The notes under the pieces were generated by a model. It was not told the DNA's origin. It did not search any database and saw nothing but the letters and a program-made list of their open reading frames with translations. A DNA stretch of 64,000 bases, from assembly GCA_947630715.1 (NCBI GenBank), contig CANRIP010000002.1, positions 1-64,000 on the forward strand, read 5' to 3'. Source of the stretch: an uncultured Acetatifactor sp. Lineage in GTDB: Bacteria > Bacillota > Clostridia > Lachnospirales > Lachnospiraceae. Below are positions 52,802-61,781 of the stretch, in pieces. Each line of letters begins with the position of its first letter. Position 1 is the first letter of the stretch. A program made the translations under genes and the position numbers.

Positions 52802-53004
52802 CGCAATTGATGGAGGTTTTGATTGCTTTTTAACCGCTGCTTTTTGGAAAAGCTTTTTGGAAAAGCATTAAAGTTGTGAAAACAGAACAGCTTATTTCCG
52901 CAATTTTGAGAAAAAATTTGACGATACAATATGGCAACAGGAAAGATTTATGAGAAAGTGAAACGGATACGCGGGAATGTTGACATACAATGTCACATTC
53001 AAAA
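52802..53004. other. Left edge of the accessory island, no gene
   Basis: About 200 bp of increasingly AT-rich sequence. It holds a tandem GCTTTTTGGAAAA pair (near 52848-52866) and an imperfect 26-bp inverted repeat (52975-53000: GAATG-T-TGACAT, 3 nt, ATGTCA-CATTC). I see no gene here. Base composition changes at about 52.8 kb, which marks where foreign sequence begins. Confidence 0.45.
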
Positions 53005-53046
53005 AAGCCAGGATACGCTCTTTTCCAGAGCCCCTGGCTTATTTTA
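53005..53046 (+). terminator. Terminator at the left island edge
   Basis: AAGCCAGG (53005-53012) and CCTGGCTT (53033-53040), with inner GCTC/GAGC, followed by ATTTT. The following 140 bp to the XRE gene hold nothing I can name. Confidence 0.72.
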
Positions 53047-53186
53047 ACGGCAGCCTTATTTTTTCATAAAAAACATGCTTTCAAGGAACATTTCTCTAAA
53101 CCCCATCTCCATATAAGTCTGCACCGGGTTCCTGCGGATATTTCGCTTATGCACCCCTCTTTCCCTGTGGGACAAATGATAGGATG

Positions 53187-53522
53187 CTAACTGTTTCCTT
53201 TTTCAAAAAAAGCAAATATAGTTCGAAGCACTTTTATTGCAAATTGTTTACGTTCTATGGGCTGATCATCAATAATCTGTTTAAATTGATCTATAATGCA
53301 AGAATCACTATCTAATACTGAATCAGACAATAAATAGTCAATGGTAACACCAAGTCTATTTGCAAGTTTAACAAGCGTGTCCAAAGTAGGACTTCTTTCG
53401 CCACGTTCAATTGCGCCCATATAAGTGTCAGAAATATCAATGTCTTCTGCTAATAAAGCTTGAGTAAGATTTAATTTTTTCCGTTCTTCACGAATCCTTT
53501 TACCTAGTTTTTTATAGTCCAT
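53187..53522 (-). CDS. XRE-family helix-turn-helix repressor
   Basis: A 111-aa regulator. The lambda-Cro/C1-type domain covers residues 1-65 (MDYKKLGKRIREERKKLNLTQALLAEDIDISDTYMGAIERGERSPTLDTLVKLANRLGV) and a short C-terminal part remains. The stacked start codons (GTG-ATG-ATG-ATG) follow AAGGTG; the last ATG (53522) has the best spacing. It is divergent from a small membrane protein gene whose promoter carries a direct repeat, so it most likely represses that unit. AT-rich codon usage marks it as part of the island. Confidence 0.85.
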   Translation of the reverse strand: MDYKKLGKRIREERKKLNLTQALLAEDIDISDTYMGAIERGERSPTLDTLVKLANRLGVTIDYLLSDSVLDSDSCIIDQFKQIIDDQPIERKQFAIKVLRTIFAFFEKGNS

Positions 53523-53573
53523 CATCATCACCTTATTAATATTTTATATGGAAATTCTTTCAGTATGAAATGC

Positions 53574-53620
53574 CTAAATGGGGTTTTGACATTGACTAAA
53601 TGGGGTTTCAATGATATAAT
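53574..53620 (+). promoter_or_regulatory. Promoter overlapped by a direct-repeat operator
   Basis: CTAAATGGGGTTT occurs twice, at 53574-53586 and 53596-53608, spaced 22 bp. A sigma-A promoter TTGACT (53592-53597), 17-bp spacer and TATAAT (53615-53620) is covered by the second repeat. This is the expected layout for repression by the divergent XRE protein. Confidence 0.65.
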
Positions 53621-53660
53621 GTTAAAAAATTTAAATTTTAATCATAATGGAGGGATAAAA

Positions 53661-53834
53661 ATGGTTGGACTTATTGTTTTCGTTTTATCTATTATTCTTA
53701 CATCTTTTATCTTAAAAATAATTAATAAAAATACGATTGGAACGCAGCGAGCTTATATTGCCAGGGCAATTGCTGTTTGGGCTATAAGTTTTGCGATCAT
53801 ATCGTATATATTCGGAAAGCTGGGGTTTTTATAA
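53661..53834 (+). CDS. Small two-helix membrane protein
   Basis: A 57-aa protein: helix one VGLIVFVLSIILTSFILKII, a short polar turn KNTIGTQRAY, and helix two AIAVWAISFAIISYIFGKL. GGAGGG (53649-53654) six bases before the ATG supports this start over an in-frame codon 32 residues upstream. It is the first gene of the XRE-controlled unit. No known toxin or holin family was recognised, though size and context would fit a membrane effector. A weak hairpin (CCAGC/GCTGG) follows the stop. Confidence 0.65.
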   Translation: MVGLIVFVLSIILTSFILKIINKNTIGTQRAYIARAIAVWAISFAIISYIFGKLGFL

Positions 53835-54111
53835 AAACCAGCTTTTTCCGGCTGGGTATTTTCAATAACCATATAGCAATAAAGAGGCAAAGTCTATCAT
53901 CAGACAGGGATCATACCAGAGAAAAATTGAAAAGTCTAGTGCCATATCTTGTTGAAATTCAAGGCAATTGCTGAAAAAAGAAATATTCAATGTTGCCCGA
54001 ATGGGTAGCAAGCTATCGATAGTTGCAATATAAAAAAGATGCTTTGCAATATGGATATGCAAAAAGGCATTTGAAGCAAATCATACGAGAATGCTGGGAA
54101 GGAAAAATGAA
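53835..54111. other. AT-rich spacer with possible degenerate coding remnants
   Basis: No intact gene. Fragments such as YKKDALQYGYAKRHLKQII appear in one frame near 54040 and are interrupted by stops; they may be a decayed gene of unknown type. The next gene has its ribosome site at 54096-54103. Confidence 0.35.
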
Positions 54112-57100
54112 ATGGTATACCAAATTTTTAATCATGAAATTCATTATGATACTGCCCGGATGAATTATTTTAAGATGATAGAATTTTATAAATCATTATA
54201 CCAAAAAGGGACTTCTGCTTTGAGGTCTGAATGGAAAAAAGCTGGGAACATAAATAATATATACAAAAATTATGAATCCGTCCTTGATGAGCAGATTGAT
54301 AATCTAGTAAATAGAAGTTATTTATATCTCAAAGATCTTGGAATTTATACTTATACGGGGAAGAATATTGGTGAAAGCAAAGATATCAAACTTGCTATCA
54401 ATGATATATACGATACTTTTGAACAACTGGTCATTATTCCATATGAAGATATAGAATTTTCAAAGGAAGAAGCTGCACAATATCGAGCGAATCGAAAAAA
54501 GAGTAGGGCAAAATACCATGGGTATGGCTGGGATATGAGTTCGAAACTTGTAAATTCGACGAAAGCCGCCGCTAAAAATGCAGTTGTAGGGCTAGGACAC
54601 TCTGCTGTGAACGCAGTAGGAAATCTTGCCAGCAGTGCAAGTGCCGCTTCCCAAAAGAATAGACTCTACAATGATTCTAGTATAGTAGATGCTTTATGCA
54701 AAAAATTAGGAGAGTTAGGCGACGAATTAGCGGAATTGTTTATATCTATTTGCGAGAATGAGTCAGATATTAGATTTAGTGTAGTTACAGAAGGGGAACT
54801 TTCCCAGGCAAAAGCGATTTCTGCTAATATTGTGGCAGGCGCGATGCCCCAAGATTCAATTTTGCAAAATGCTATAAAGAGCTTACAGATATGGCCCTAT
54901 AACAGAGAACTTCTTGAAATTATGATAAAAGAATTTGGCGATTCCAATAAAGAAGTAGAAACATTTGCTGCAGACTTCCAATTTGATATGAAAAGTTTAA
55001 AAAAGACGCTCCTGGATAGTAAGTACAAGAATGTCTTAAACCAACAATTTTCGATGGAACAGGAATTATTAGATAAGAAACAGGAAATTGCAGAATATGT
55101 TAAATGGTTAGGAATAGAAGATGAAACTTATCTTCCCAACTTACAGAAAAAGTGGGAAATGATAGATAAAAATCTCAGGACGGTAGAAGGCAAAGAATAT
55201 GCGACCCGGGAAGAAGCAAATGATGTCCGGGATGATATAAAATTGTTTGACCGGATGTTAGATTCGGTACGACTGGAAGATAAAAATTTATTAGACCCTG
55301 CAGTGTATCAAAAAACGTTTGACCAGGTAAAGGAAGCGGAATATAAAAACGTAGAATTTATAGAACATCTTTATGATCGTTTTGCTGATGAAACGAAGAA
55401 AATCGTTGAAACACAGCAAGTATATAAAAACATGACGGAAAGTGATACTTGCGATTCCATAAAGTCTATGTTTTATGAAGGCACTGTTGCTTCATATATC
55501 GGTAAACAAATTTTATTCGTAGATTATAAAACAGAATCAAAAAAGGTATACGAAGGGGGATTAAGGGGGGTTCCTTTGCTTTATGTCAACTGTAATAATT
55601 CAAGTAAATGGACAAAGGTATTTATAATTACTACACAGCAGGTTGCAGTAGCGACTCAAAGAATAAATAGAATTATGTCAATTCAAGATGTCTTTGAAAT
55701 AGAAAATATTGATAAAAAAATTTATTTAAATACAAAGACTAATAACAAAATATCACTCTTTAATATGAAGGGCTTAAATGGAGATGCGTTGGCTAGCTTT
55801 ATTACCTTAGTATCCAACATTATAAAAGCCCTGAATAAAATGGATGTTAATGTAATTGAACTCAAGCACAAAGATGCTCTTTATGCAGGAGAGGCTTTGG
55901 CATATACTGGGAATGGGCTTTTGGAAGTTAAAAATTCAAAAAGTATTATTTCTTGTATTTTAAAAGTATTTTCAATAAAAAAATTTTTTCATAAATTCAA
56001 ACAAACCTCAAACGTCTCTGTTGGGCTAGAAAATCGTCCAGATTTTCTGATCCCAGATAAGAATGCGGAATTACAGAAATTATATGATGATATAGATGAT
56101 CGGGATTTCTGTCTTATTGCACAAACAAGCGTCCGGGAAAGTAAAGCCGTTTCGTATATTGGAAAGCGGATTCGGTTTGCGGAATATAAATCAGAGAAGA
56201 AAAAGATTTTTGAAGATGGCCTGCGAGGTTTACCTCTGCTTTATATCAATTGTGATAATTCTGCAAAATGGAAAAAAATTTTTATAATTACAACTCAACA
56301 AGTGGCACTGCTAACCAAGAAGAAAAATACGATCATGGCAATCCAAGATGTTTCCGAAGTAAAATGTCAGGGGACAAAAGTGCTATTAAGGACTATTGAA
56401 AATACTGAAATCCCTCTTTGCAACATGATTGCAATGGAACAGAGCACACTGATTGATCTTGTTACCATTATAGACTGCCTTGTACAAACATTAAAAAAAG
56501 GAAACATTACTCTTGTTGAAAATAAATACGCCGGTCAATTGTATAGTGGTAATGCCTTAAGTTATAATACCCGCGAACCCTTGAAAATTAATAATTTAAG
56601 GCCTAATATACCTGGGATAGCATCCTTGGTGCTGTGTTTGATGTCCTTCATTGTTGAAATAGGAAGTGTTGCTCAAATTGTTCTTGCTTTAATAAGCGTG
56701 ATAGCCGGAATTGTGGGTTTTTTCTCTGCTCGGTGGAAAAAAATTACAGCTTTTATAGGGTGCTTATTGGGACTATTTCTTTTGCTGGGAGGTCTGGGTA
56801 CAAATATACCTTCTGATGTGTCCGATGACAATGCTCTGAGTACAGATGCTGCTATGATTTCTGACTTGTCGGATGTTGATACTCAAGATGCAGAGTCTAT
56901 CGTTTCCAGTTCAGAATCTGCACAGAGCGAACTTTTGCAAGCAGAGCCAACACAAACTCAAGATATATATACAAATATAGAGTTCCCAATTCTGGTACAG
57001 GCTTATACAGATGATTTAGATTTGTGCCCTGTCATGGTAACGGGCGAGACAGAAACGTCCTTAACTCTTGGAAGTTATGAACAGATGCTGGACAGTTGCA

Positions 57101-57609
57101 TTAATGATGGGGTAACAATGTATGCAAATCCATTAATGATAAACAGTTCAATCAGTACTGATACAAAATGGGATGCTTCACCTACGGAATGGTATGACTA
57201 TCTTTTGACATATGACCAATTTGTTTCCCTTGTCACATGGATGGCTGATCTTCATGAAATATTGGGTGAATCAGATATATATACATCTTCCTTTTCAGAA
57301 AAATATGATCGATTGGCAGGTGACTGGGTTTTTGACGATCAGAATATTTCTATCAGCATTTATTCTTATGATGTCGACATATGCGTCAGTTTCGTTGAGA
57401 TTGGTTCCATAACTGTTGCGGAAACGGCTGGGAATGTATATTATCTTGGAGAAAATGACAATTCGCTTTATGCTTTATGTGTAATGGAAAACAATGACGA
57501 AATACAGATTCGATTAGCAGACAACGGTACTTTTGAGGTTATTAGTTCTATGGATTCGAATATTAAAGTTGGTTCTGTTTTTGAGTGCTATGAGCATTAT
57601 GAATCATAA
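54112..57609 (+). CDS. Large membrane protein with two PH-like repeats and an extracytoplasmic domain
   Basis: A 1165-aa protein; ATG 54112 follows GGGAAGGA at a good distance. Residues 1-440 are cytoplasmic and helical, with a small-residue stretch (SSKLVNSTKAAAKNAVVG) near 145-190. Two homologous units follow (about 459-590 and 679-815): YIGKQILFVDYKTESKKVYE / YIGKRIRFAEYKSEKKKIFE, then LRGVPLLYVNCNNSSKW / LRGLPLLYINCDNSAKW and VFIITTQQVA / IFIITTQQVA. This resembles a bacterial PH-type fold. Two or three membrane helices lie at about 836-897, then an external C-terminus (to 1165) with low similarity to anything I know. The MORN gene follows 29 bp later. Function unknown. Confidence 0.72.
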   Translation: MVYQIFNHEIHYDTARMNYFKMIEFYKSLYQKGTSALRSEWKKAGNINNIYKNYESVLDEQIDNLVNRSYLYLKDLGIYTYTGKNIGESKDIKLAINDIYDTFEQLVIIPYEDIEFSKEEAAQYRANRKKSRAKYHGYGWDMSSKLVNSTKAAAKNAVVGLGHSAVNAVGNLASSASAASQKNRLYNDSSIVDALCKKLGELGDELAELFISICENESDIRFSVVTEGELSQAKAISANIVAGAMPQDSILQNAIKSLQIWPYNRELLEIMIKEFGDSNKEVETFAADFQFDMKSLKKTLLDSKYKNVLNQQFSMEQELLDKKQEIAEYVKWLGIEDETYLPNLQKKWEMIDKNLRTVEGKEYATREEANDVRDDIKLFDRMLDSVRLEDKNLLDPAVYQKTFDQVKEAEYKNVEFIEHLYDRFADETKKIVETQQVYKNMTESDTCDSIKSMFYEGTVASYIGKQILFVDYKTESKKVYEGGLRGVPLLYVNCNNSSKWTKVFIITTQQVAVATQRINRIMSIQDVFEIENIDKKIYLNTKTNNKISLFNMKGLNGDALASFITLVSNIIKALNKMDVNVIELKHKDALYAGEALAYTGNGLLEVKNSKSIISCILKVFSIKKFFHKFKQTSNVSVGLENRPDFLIPDKNAELQKLYDDIDDRDFCLIAQTSVRESKAVSYIGKRIRFAEYKSEKKKIFEDGLRGLPLLYINCDNSAKWKKIFIITTQQVALLTKKKNTIMAIQDVSEVKCQGTKVLLRTIENTEIPLCNMIAMEQSTLIDLVTIIDCLVQTLKKGNITLVENKYAGQLYSGNALSYNTREPLKINNLRPNIPGIASLVLCLMSFIVEIGSVAQIVLALISVIAGIVGFFSARWKKITAFIGCLLGLFLLLGGLGTNIPSDVSDDNALSTDAAMISDLSDVDTQDAESIVSSSESAQSELLQAEPTQTQDIYTNIEFPILVQAYTDDLDLCPVMVTGETETSLTLGSYEQMLDSCINDGVTMYANPLMINSSISTDTKWDASPTEWYDYLLTYDQFVSLVTWMADLHEILGESDIYTSSFSEKYDRLAGDWVFDDQNISISIYSYDVDICVSFVEIGSITVAETAGNVYYLGENDNSLYALCVMENNDEIQIRLADNGTFEVISSMDSNIKVGSVFECYEHYES

Positions 57610-57638
57610 AAAATAATAAAAGCGGGGGATTTTTAAAA

Positions 57639-58541
57639 ATGAAGAATATAATTTTAGGAATAGTAACTATATTTGCATTTTTTTCTTTTTTGGGAATCGG
57701 AAAGGAAAAACCAAGTTTTGATATCAATGAATATAACGATTATGGGATCAAATTGATAGACTTGTGCGATAAGGATAGTTATGAAGAAGATGGGAAGAAA
57801 TTGGCCGAATTAGTAAATCAATTTCTTGAAACTCCTGATCCGTGTTGCTTTATGGAAAGAAAAAACAAGCTTTTTGGAGGAATGGAATACAAACAGACGA
57901 TAGATACCACTGCGCATTATTATTATATTGGAGACATAAAGGATGGAAAACCGGATGGTCATGGTCTTTTATATTACGCGTATAACAGTAGTTTTTATAT
58001 TTATTATTTAGGAGAGTTTAAAAAAGGGGAAATTAAAGGATATGGAGTTCTTTTTCAAGAAGGTGTGAACCTGAATTATATTTCATATATGGGAGAAATT
58101 AAAAAGGAAGAAGAAGGAGAATTTGTCCCCGCGGATGGTCAACGAGTTATTCCCCACAGTTATTATGCTTATGGTGGTTTACAGGATAAATTGCTTTATG
58201 AGGATTCTGATGGGGATTCTGATGAACTGAATTTTGAGGACAATGATATAAAACAAGATTCGTTATATGGTGTATTATATCTTCCTCAATATGTCGGCGC
58301 GATTAAAAATGGAAAATATTCCGGTAAAGGAGATATGTATTCAACGGATGGAACTTTAATTTATTCTGGCTCGTTTAAGAAAAATTATTATTCGGGCAAA
58401 GGAACATTGTATTTTAAAGATGGTTCAATACAATATAAGGGTGAGTTTAAAAAAGGTAAATTTCATGGCAAAGGAACGTTATATAATCCGGACGGAACGA
58501 TCAAATATAAAGGTGAGTTTAAAAATGGAGATATAAAATAA
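57639..58541 (+). CDS. MORN-repeat protein with N-terminal membrane anchor
   Basis: A 300-aa protein with a signal or anchor segment at residues 3-20 (NIILGIVTIFAFFSFLGI). The rest is mostly MORN repeats: YYIGDIKDGKPDGHGLLYY, YLGEFKKGEIKGYGVLF, YVGAIKNGKYSGKGDMY, YSGSFKKNYYSGKGTLYF, YKGEFKKGKFHGKGTLYN, YKGEFKNGDIK. MORN repeats bind lipids or proteins, often as membrane scaffolds. It belongs with the preceding PH-repeat membrane protein, forming a likely membrane-associated pair. Confidence 0.85.
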   Translation: MKNIILGIVTIFAFFSFLGIGKEKPSFDINEYNDYGIKLIDLCDKDSYEEDGKKLAELVNQFLETPDPCCFMERKNKLFGGMEYKQTIDTTAHYYYIGDIKDGKPDGHGLLYYAYNSSFYIYYLGEFKKGEIKGYGVLFQEGVNLNYISYMGEIKKEEEGEFVPADGQRVIPHSYYAYGGLQDKLLYEDSDGDSDELNFEDNDIKQDSLYGVLYLPQYVGAIKNGKYSGKGDMYSTDGTLIYSGSFKKNYYSGKGTLYFKDGSIQYKGEFKKGKFHGKGTLYNPDGTIKYKGEFKNGDIK

Positions 58542-58981
58542 TTAACTCAACTAAAAATGCTTTACTGAGATTATGCAATTATTCTATTAATAAGGTCTTT
58601 TAGCATAATGATCAAAGTGAACCGGGATGGGATAAACAAATACTGCCATCTCGGTTCCTTTATATATTTATATCATCTTCGTGAACAAAACGAAAGTGTA
58701 ACTTATTTTGTGTAAACACAATAAATCAAGGGAAAATATTTTGATGTGTTGTTACAGACTAAACCATGGATGACAGATGCTTTGTCCCCGGGTTGTAGTG
58801 GTGAATCTTTTTGTGACATAACGAGTCCCCATTTTCTTGTGTGTTTAATAATATTTTATTAGCCTTTCCTGTTACAACTTGGTTACAGTACTTCAAGTTG
58901 AAAGAAAGTAATATATAAAAATATTGAAAATAATTTGAAGTTATGTTAATATAATAATGAAATTATAGAAGAAGTTTTGCA
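58542..58981 (+). other. Intergenic region with terminator-like hairpin and possible promoter
   Basis: Within 440 bp I see a stem GAACCGGGATGG/CCATCTCGGTTC (58619-58657) that ends the MORN unit, a near-palindrome TTATTTTGTGT..ACACAATAAAT (near 58710), and a TATAAT at about 58951 with TTGAAA/TTGAAG sequences upstream at poor spacing. The last may drive transcription into the left arm of the inverted repeat. No gene found. Confidence 0.5.
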
Positions 58982-59133
58982 GATAATTAAATGTTATCTG
59001 TTAGATTTGTAAAACATTATAAATTAAAACATTATAAATAAAGAATAATTCCTGATTATTGATGGTTGGTGGAAAAGATAGGATTATTTATTACTTCAAA
59101 GGATAATTGAGGATTATCGATAATTAGGAAATG
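58982..59133 (+). repeat. Left arm of a long inverted repeat (152 bp)
   Basis: Starts GATAATTAAATG and ends AATTAGGAAATG. Its reverse complement is found at 61782-61916, with five or so mismatches and small indels. This arm has one extra 15-bp tandem unit (AAAACATTATAAATT). It contains a perfect 12-bp palindrome ATTATCGATAAT and a related GATTATTGAT 60 bp away. It lies 44 bp before the start of the radical SAM gene. Confidence 0.93.
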
Positions 59134-59177
59134 TATGATAATTAACTATGCTACATAATTTAAAGGGTGGTAAGATT

Positions 59178-60260
59178 ATGGAATATTATATATATGTAAC
59201 AAATAAATGCAATTTAAACTGTTCTTATTGTTCTGTAATGTTGGAAAATAACAGCAGGCATTTACCAGACCAGCTATCATATAAGCTCGAAGATTTAAAA
59301 CACTTTGTCGATACTGTGCAGAGAACACGCCCAAAAGACGTAGCTCGCATTTATTTTTTTGGAGGAGAACCCACATTAGATTTTAATACTATTTATTCAA
59401 TAATTTTATTATTTAAAGAGGTCAAATCTTATAAAGTTGAATTTATTCTTCATACAAATGGTATTTTACTAAATTATTTACCAGAATATATAATAAAGTA
59501 TATCGATATCATATTTTTATCAATTAACTACGAAAAAATATATAATAGCGGCAAGATATCAGATTATTTTATTGGATTATTGCATAATATAAGTATAATA
59601 AAGAATAAAAAGCAAATTCCATTTATTGGACGCTTGACAATTTCGGAAGGCGCTAGTGTATATTCCGAATGTGCTTTGATTGGAGACTTTTTTGATTATG
59701 TATACTGGCAACTTGATAATCAAAAAAATTTAAGAGATATTATTGCATATAAAGAACAATATAAAAAAGAAATTTCGTTGCTGTTTGAATATTGGTTAAA
59801 ATTTTTTAAAGAGGGGGTAATATTAAGATATATTCCATTTTTAAGTATTGCGCAACATCTTCTTTATGAATATCCTATTCCGCAACATTTTTATTGTGGA
59901 TATGGGGATGATATGATCTATATTCAAACTGATGGTTCTTGCTATGGCTGTTGTGACGAAGTTGATTCCAAGCGACATTTTATTGGGGATATTTATAGTG
60001 GCATTGAGTTTCGTGATATGGAAATATCAAATGTTATATGTAAAAATTGTGAGGATTTGATAATATGCGGTGGACGCTGCGGAAGAATGCATAAAGATTT
60101 TGAACCAGAGCGGATAAAATATTATTGTGAAATGAATAAATTTACTTTTGAATTAGTGAGAAAACATCTTCCTGAAATAATTGAAAAGATAGGATCTTGT
60201 ACTTATTACAAGGAAATATTTTGTGATTCATTGATGGATTATACAGAACTGTTGCCATAG
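59178..60260 (+). CDS. Radical SAM enzyme with SPASM-like C-terminal cluster domain
   Basis: A 360-aa protein. The radical SAM Cys are C11, C15 and C18 in NKCNLNCSYCSV; the SAM-binding GGE motif is FFGGEPTLDF. The C-terminus has CGYGDDMIYIQTDGSCYGCC and ICKNCEDLIICGGRCGR, a Cys pattern like the SPASM/twitch auxiliary iron-sulfur domains of peptide-modifying enzymes. A substrate peptide is expected, but only a very small frame in the repeat arm is a candidate. AAGGGTGG seven bases upstream sets the ATG at 59178. Its stop lies in a perfect hairpin shared with the convergent TIR gene. Confidence 0.84.
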   Translation: MEYYIYVTNKCNLNCSYCSVMLENNSRHLPDQLSYKLEDLKHFVDTVQRTRPKDVARIYFFGGEPTLDFNTIYSIILLFKEVKSYKVEFILHTNGILLNYLPEYIIKYIDIIFLSINYEKIYNSGKISDYFIGLLHNISIIKNKKQIPFIGRLTISEGASVYSECALIGDFFDYVYWQLDNQKNLRDIIAYKEQYKKEISLLFEYWLKFFKEGVILRYIPFLSIAQHLLYEYPIPQHFYCGYGDDMIYIQTDGSCYGCCDEVDSKRHFIGDIYSGIEFRDMEISNVICKNCEDLIICGGRCGRMHKDFEPERIKYYCEMNKFTFELVRKHLPEIIEKIGSCTYYKEIFCDSLMDYTELLP

Positions 60261-60285
60261 AGTTTTTCTATGGCAACAATAAAAT
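60251..60285. terminator. Bidirectional terminator between the two convergent cassette genes
   Basis: GTTGCCATAGA (60251-60261) and TCTATGGCAAC (60267-60277), perfect 11-bp stem, 5-nt T loop. It contains the radical SAM stop codon. AATAAAATTT follows on the plus strand. Confidence 0.75.
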
Positions 60286-61746
60286 TTAATGCAACGCGTC
60301 AAAATAGTCTCGATATTCCTCATATTTATGTTTGCATAAGTTTATAAGTAATTTCCCCTTTGAGCCAAATAATCTTAATTCGGGCGGGATCAAGGTTAAA
60401 GTATACACATCTGTATTTGAAGTTGTTGAATTATGTTTTTTCATGCCCATTATTTTACATAACTTTTCGCCTTGTTTTGTAGATGCCTCAGCTAAAATTT
60501 GGCTAAAATAAATTTCTCTTTGCTGTGCAAGACCTATTACCACATCAATAACGGCATTATATAATTCAAGAAATGCATTAGTATTTTGATATTGGGGATG
60601 AATTGCAACAGATGCAACATATAAAATATATATTCCAGGTGCTTCGTATTGAACAATTGAATCAGTTGTAAATTCTTTATCCATAAAATCACCAGATAAT
60701 ATAAGATTATAGGTATCTTCCGTAATGGGCAATAGCGTAAAATAACCAACTATTTTTTTGGTTGCACAATCTCTTATTGCTATGTACGTATAATTATTGT
60801 AGTCATACCATTCAATGGCTGTTTCAACTGATGCGATTAAATCCTCTCTTAAAACTAAATAATCTATTTCATCAGTTTCTAAGAAATCATTGTGTTTCAT
60901 TTCGCCAGGGTATATAATTTCAAAATTATAATTATTAGGTAGTGTGTTGTATTTAATTGCTAAATACCAACGCATAATGGATACAAGAGCCTTGTTTATT
61001 AATATTTGAACGTCTTGGTTGGACTGTTCTCCATCTAAGTGATAAATATAGGAAAAATATTCAGAAATATTAATACTTGCTACCTTATTAATTACTGCCA
61101 ACTGACCAGCATAATCCGTTGTCTCTGTAATTTCATTTATCCCAAAGTATTTACCTATATCACATGCTATAGCTGATAATATCTTTTTTGCACAAAAAAT
61201 AAGATACGCAGGGTATTGTTCCATGATATCAAAATATTCCTTCATTTTCATGCAAACAATATCAGCTTGTATATTCTCATATGAATTTAGTTTTTTATAC
61301 AGAGAAAATAAAGTTTCTTTTATTAATAATGATTCATTTTCTTGTTTAGCTTTATTTAATGATTCTTCGAGACCTAAGATAATGGTATCGAAATTTTTAT
61401 CTTTTGCATTCAAATATTTAATATTTCCTAAAATTTGAATAAGCTGTAAATACTCTTCTGTAGCTATGTCATATATGATAGGAACTATTTTAGCTTTTTG
61501 AAATATGGAATATTGACCTGATTCAAAGTAAACCCATTTACTTTGAAAAAAATTATGAGTAACAATAAGGATAAGTATAAAAGATTTTTTTAGTCCTTCT
61601 TGCACTTCTTTATTAATGTTGTCTCCATATGAGATGTTATTTTTATCATACCATACACTAAATTGTTTTTGTTCCAGTTGATTTACCAACTCATCTACAA
61701 TTATTTCTTTGTCTAAAGACGAATGCGAAATAAAAAAATCGTACAT
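60286..61746 (-). CDS. TIR domain - GNAT acetyltransferase fusion
   Basis: A 486-aa protein. The TIR domain covers 1-130: DFFISHSSLDKEI, VWYDKNNISYGDNINKEVQEGLKKS, and SKWVYFESGQY, whose Glu75 is at the place of the catalytic Glu of TIR NADases. A helical linker of about 150 residues follows. The C-terminal part (about 290-465) has the GNAT fold: YTYIAIRDCATKKIVGYFTL, then ILYVASVAIHPQYQ and a closing strand after KIMGMKKHN. The acetyl-CoA loop usually QGxGxG/A reads QNTNAF, so CoA binding is uncertain. TIR effectors degrade NAD or signal in bacterial immunity. GGGGGAT precedes the ATG. Confidence 0.78.
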   Translation of the reverse strand: MYDFFISHSSLDKEIIVDELVNQLEQKQFSVWYDKNNISYGDNINKEVQEGLKKSFILILIVTHNFFQSKWVYFESGQYSIFQKAKIVPIIYDIATEEYLQLIQILGNIKYLNAKDKNFDTIILGLEESLNKAKQENESLLIKETLFSLYKKLNSYENIQADIVCMKMKEYFDIMEQYPAYLIFCAKKILSAIACDIGKYFGINEITETTDYAGQLAVINKVASINISEYFSYIYHLDGEQSNQDVQILINKALVSIMRWYLAIKYNTLPNNYNFEIIYPGEMKHNDFLETDEIDYLVLREDLIASVETAIEWYDYNNYTYIAIRDCATKKIVGYFTLLPITEDTYNLILSGDFMDKEFTTDSIVQYEAPGIYILYVASVAIHPQYQNTNAFLELYNAVIDVVIGLAQQREIYFSQILAEASTKQGEKLCKIMGMKKHNSTTSNTDVYTLTLIPPELRLFGSKGKLLINLCKHKYEEYRDYFDALH

Positions 61747-61781
61747 TTGCTATCCCCCATCTGTTTAAAACTGGATTAAAT

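Noticed and set aside
53777-53974. A 65-codon frame after the small membrane protein
   Set aside because: No ribosome site, partial overlap with the small protein gene, and no recognisable domain.
59178-60260. Prokaryotic viperin
   Set aside because: The Cys motif and the C-terminal Cys-rich SPASM-like part do not fit viperin, which lacks that domain. No nucleotide kinase is nearby.
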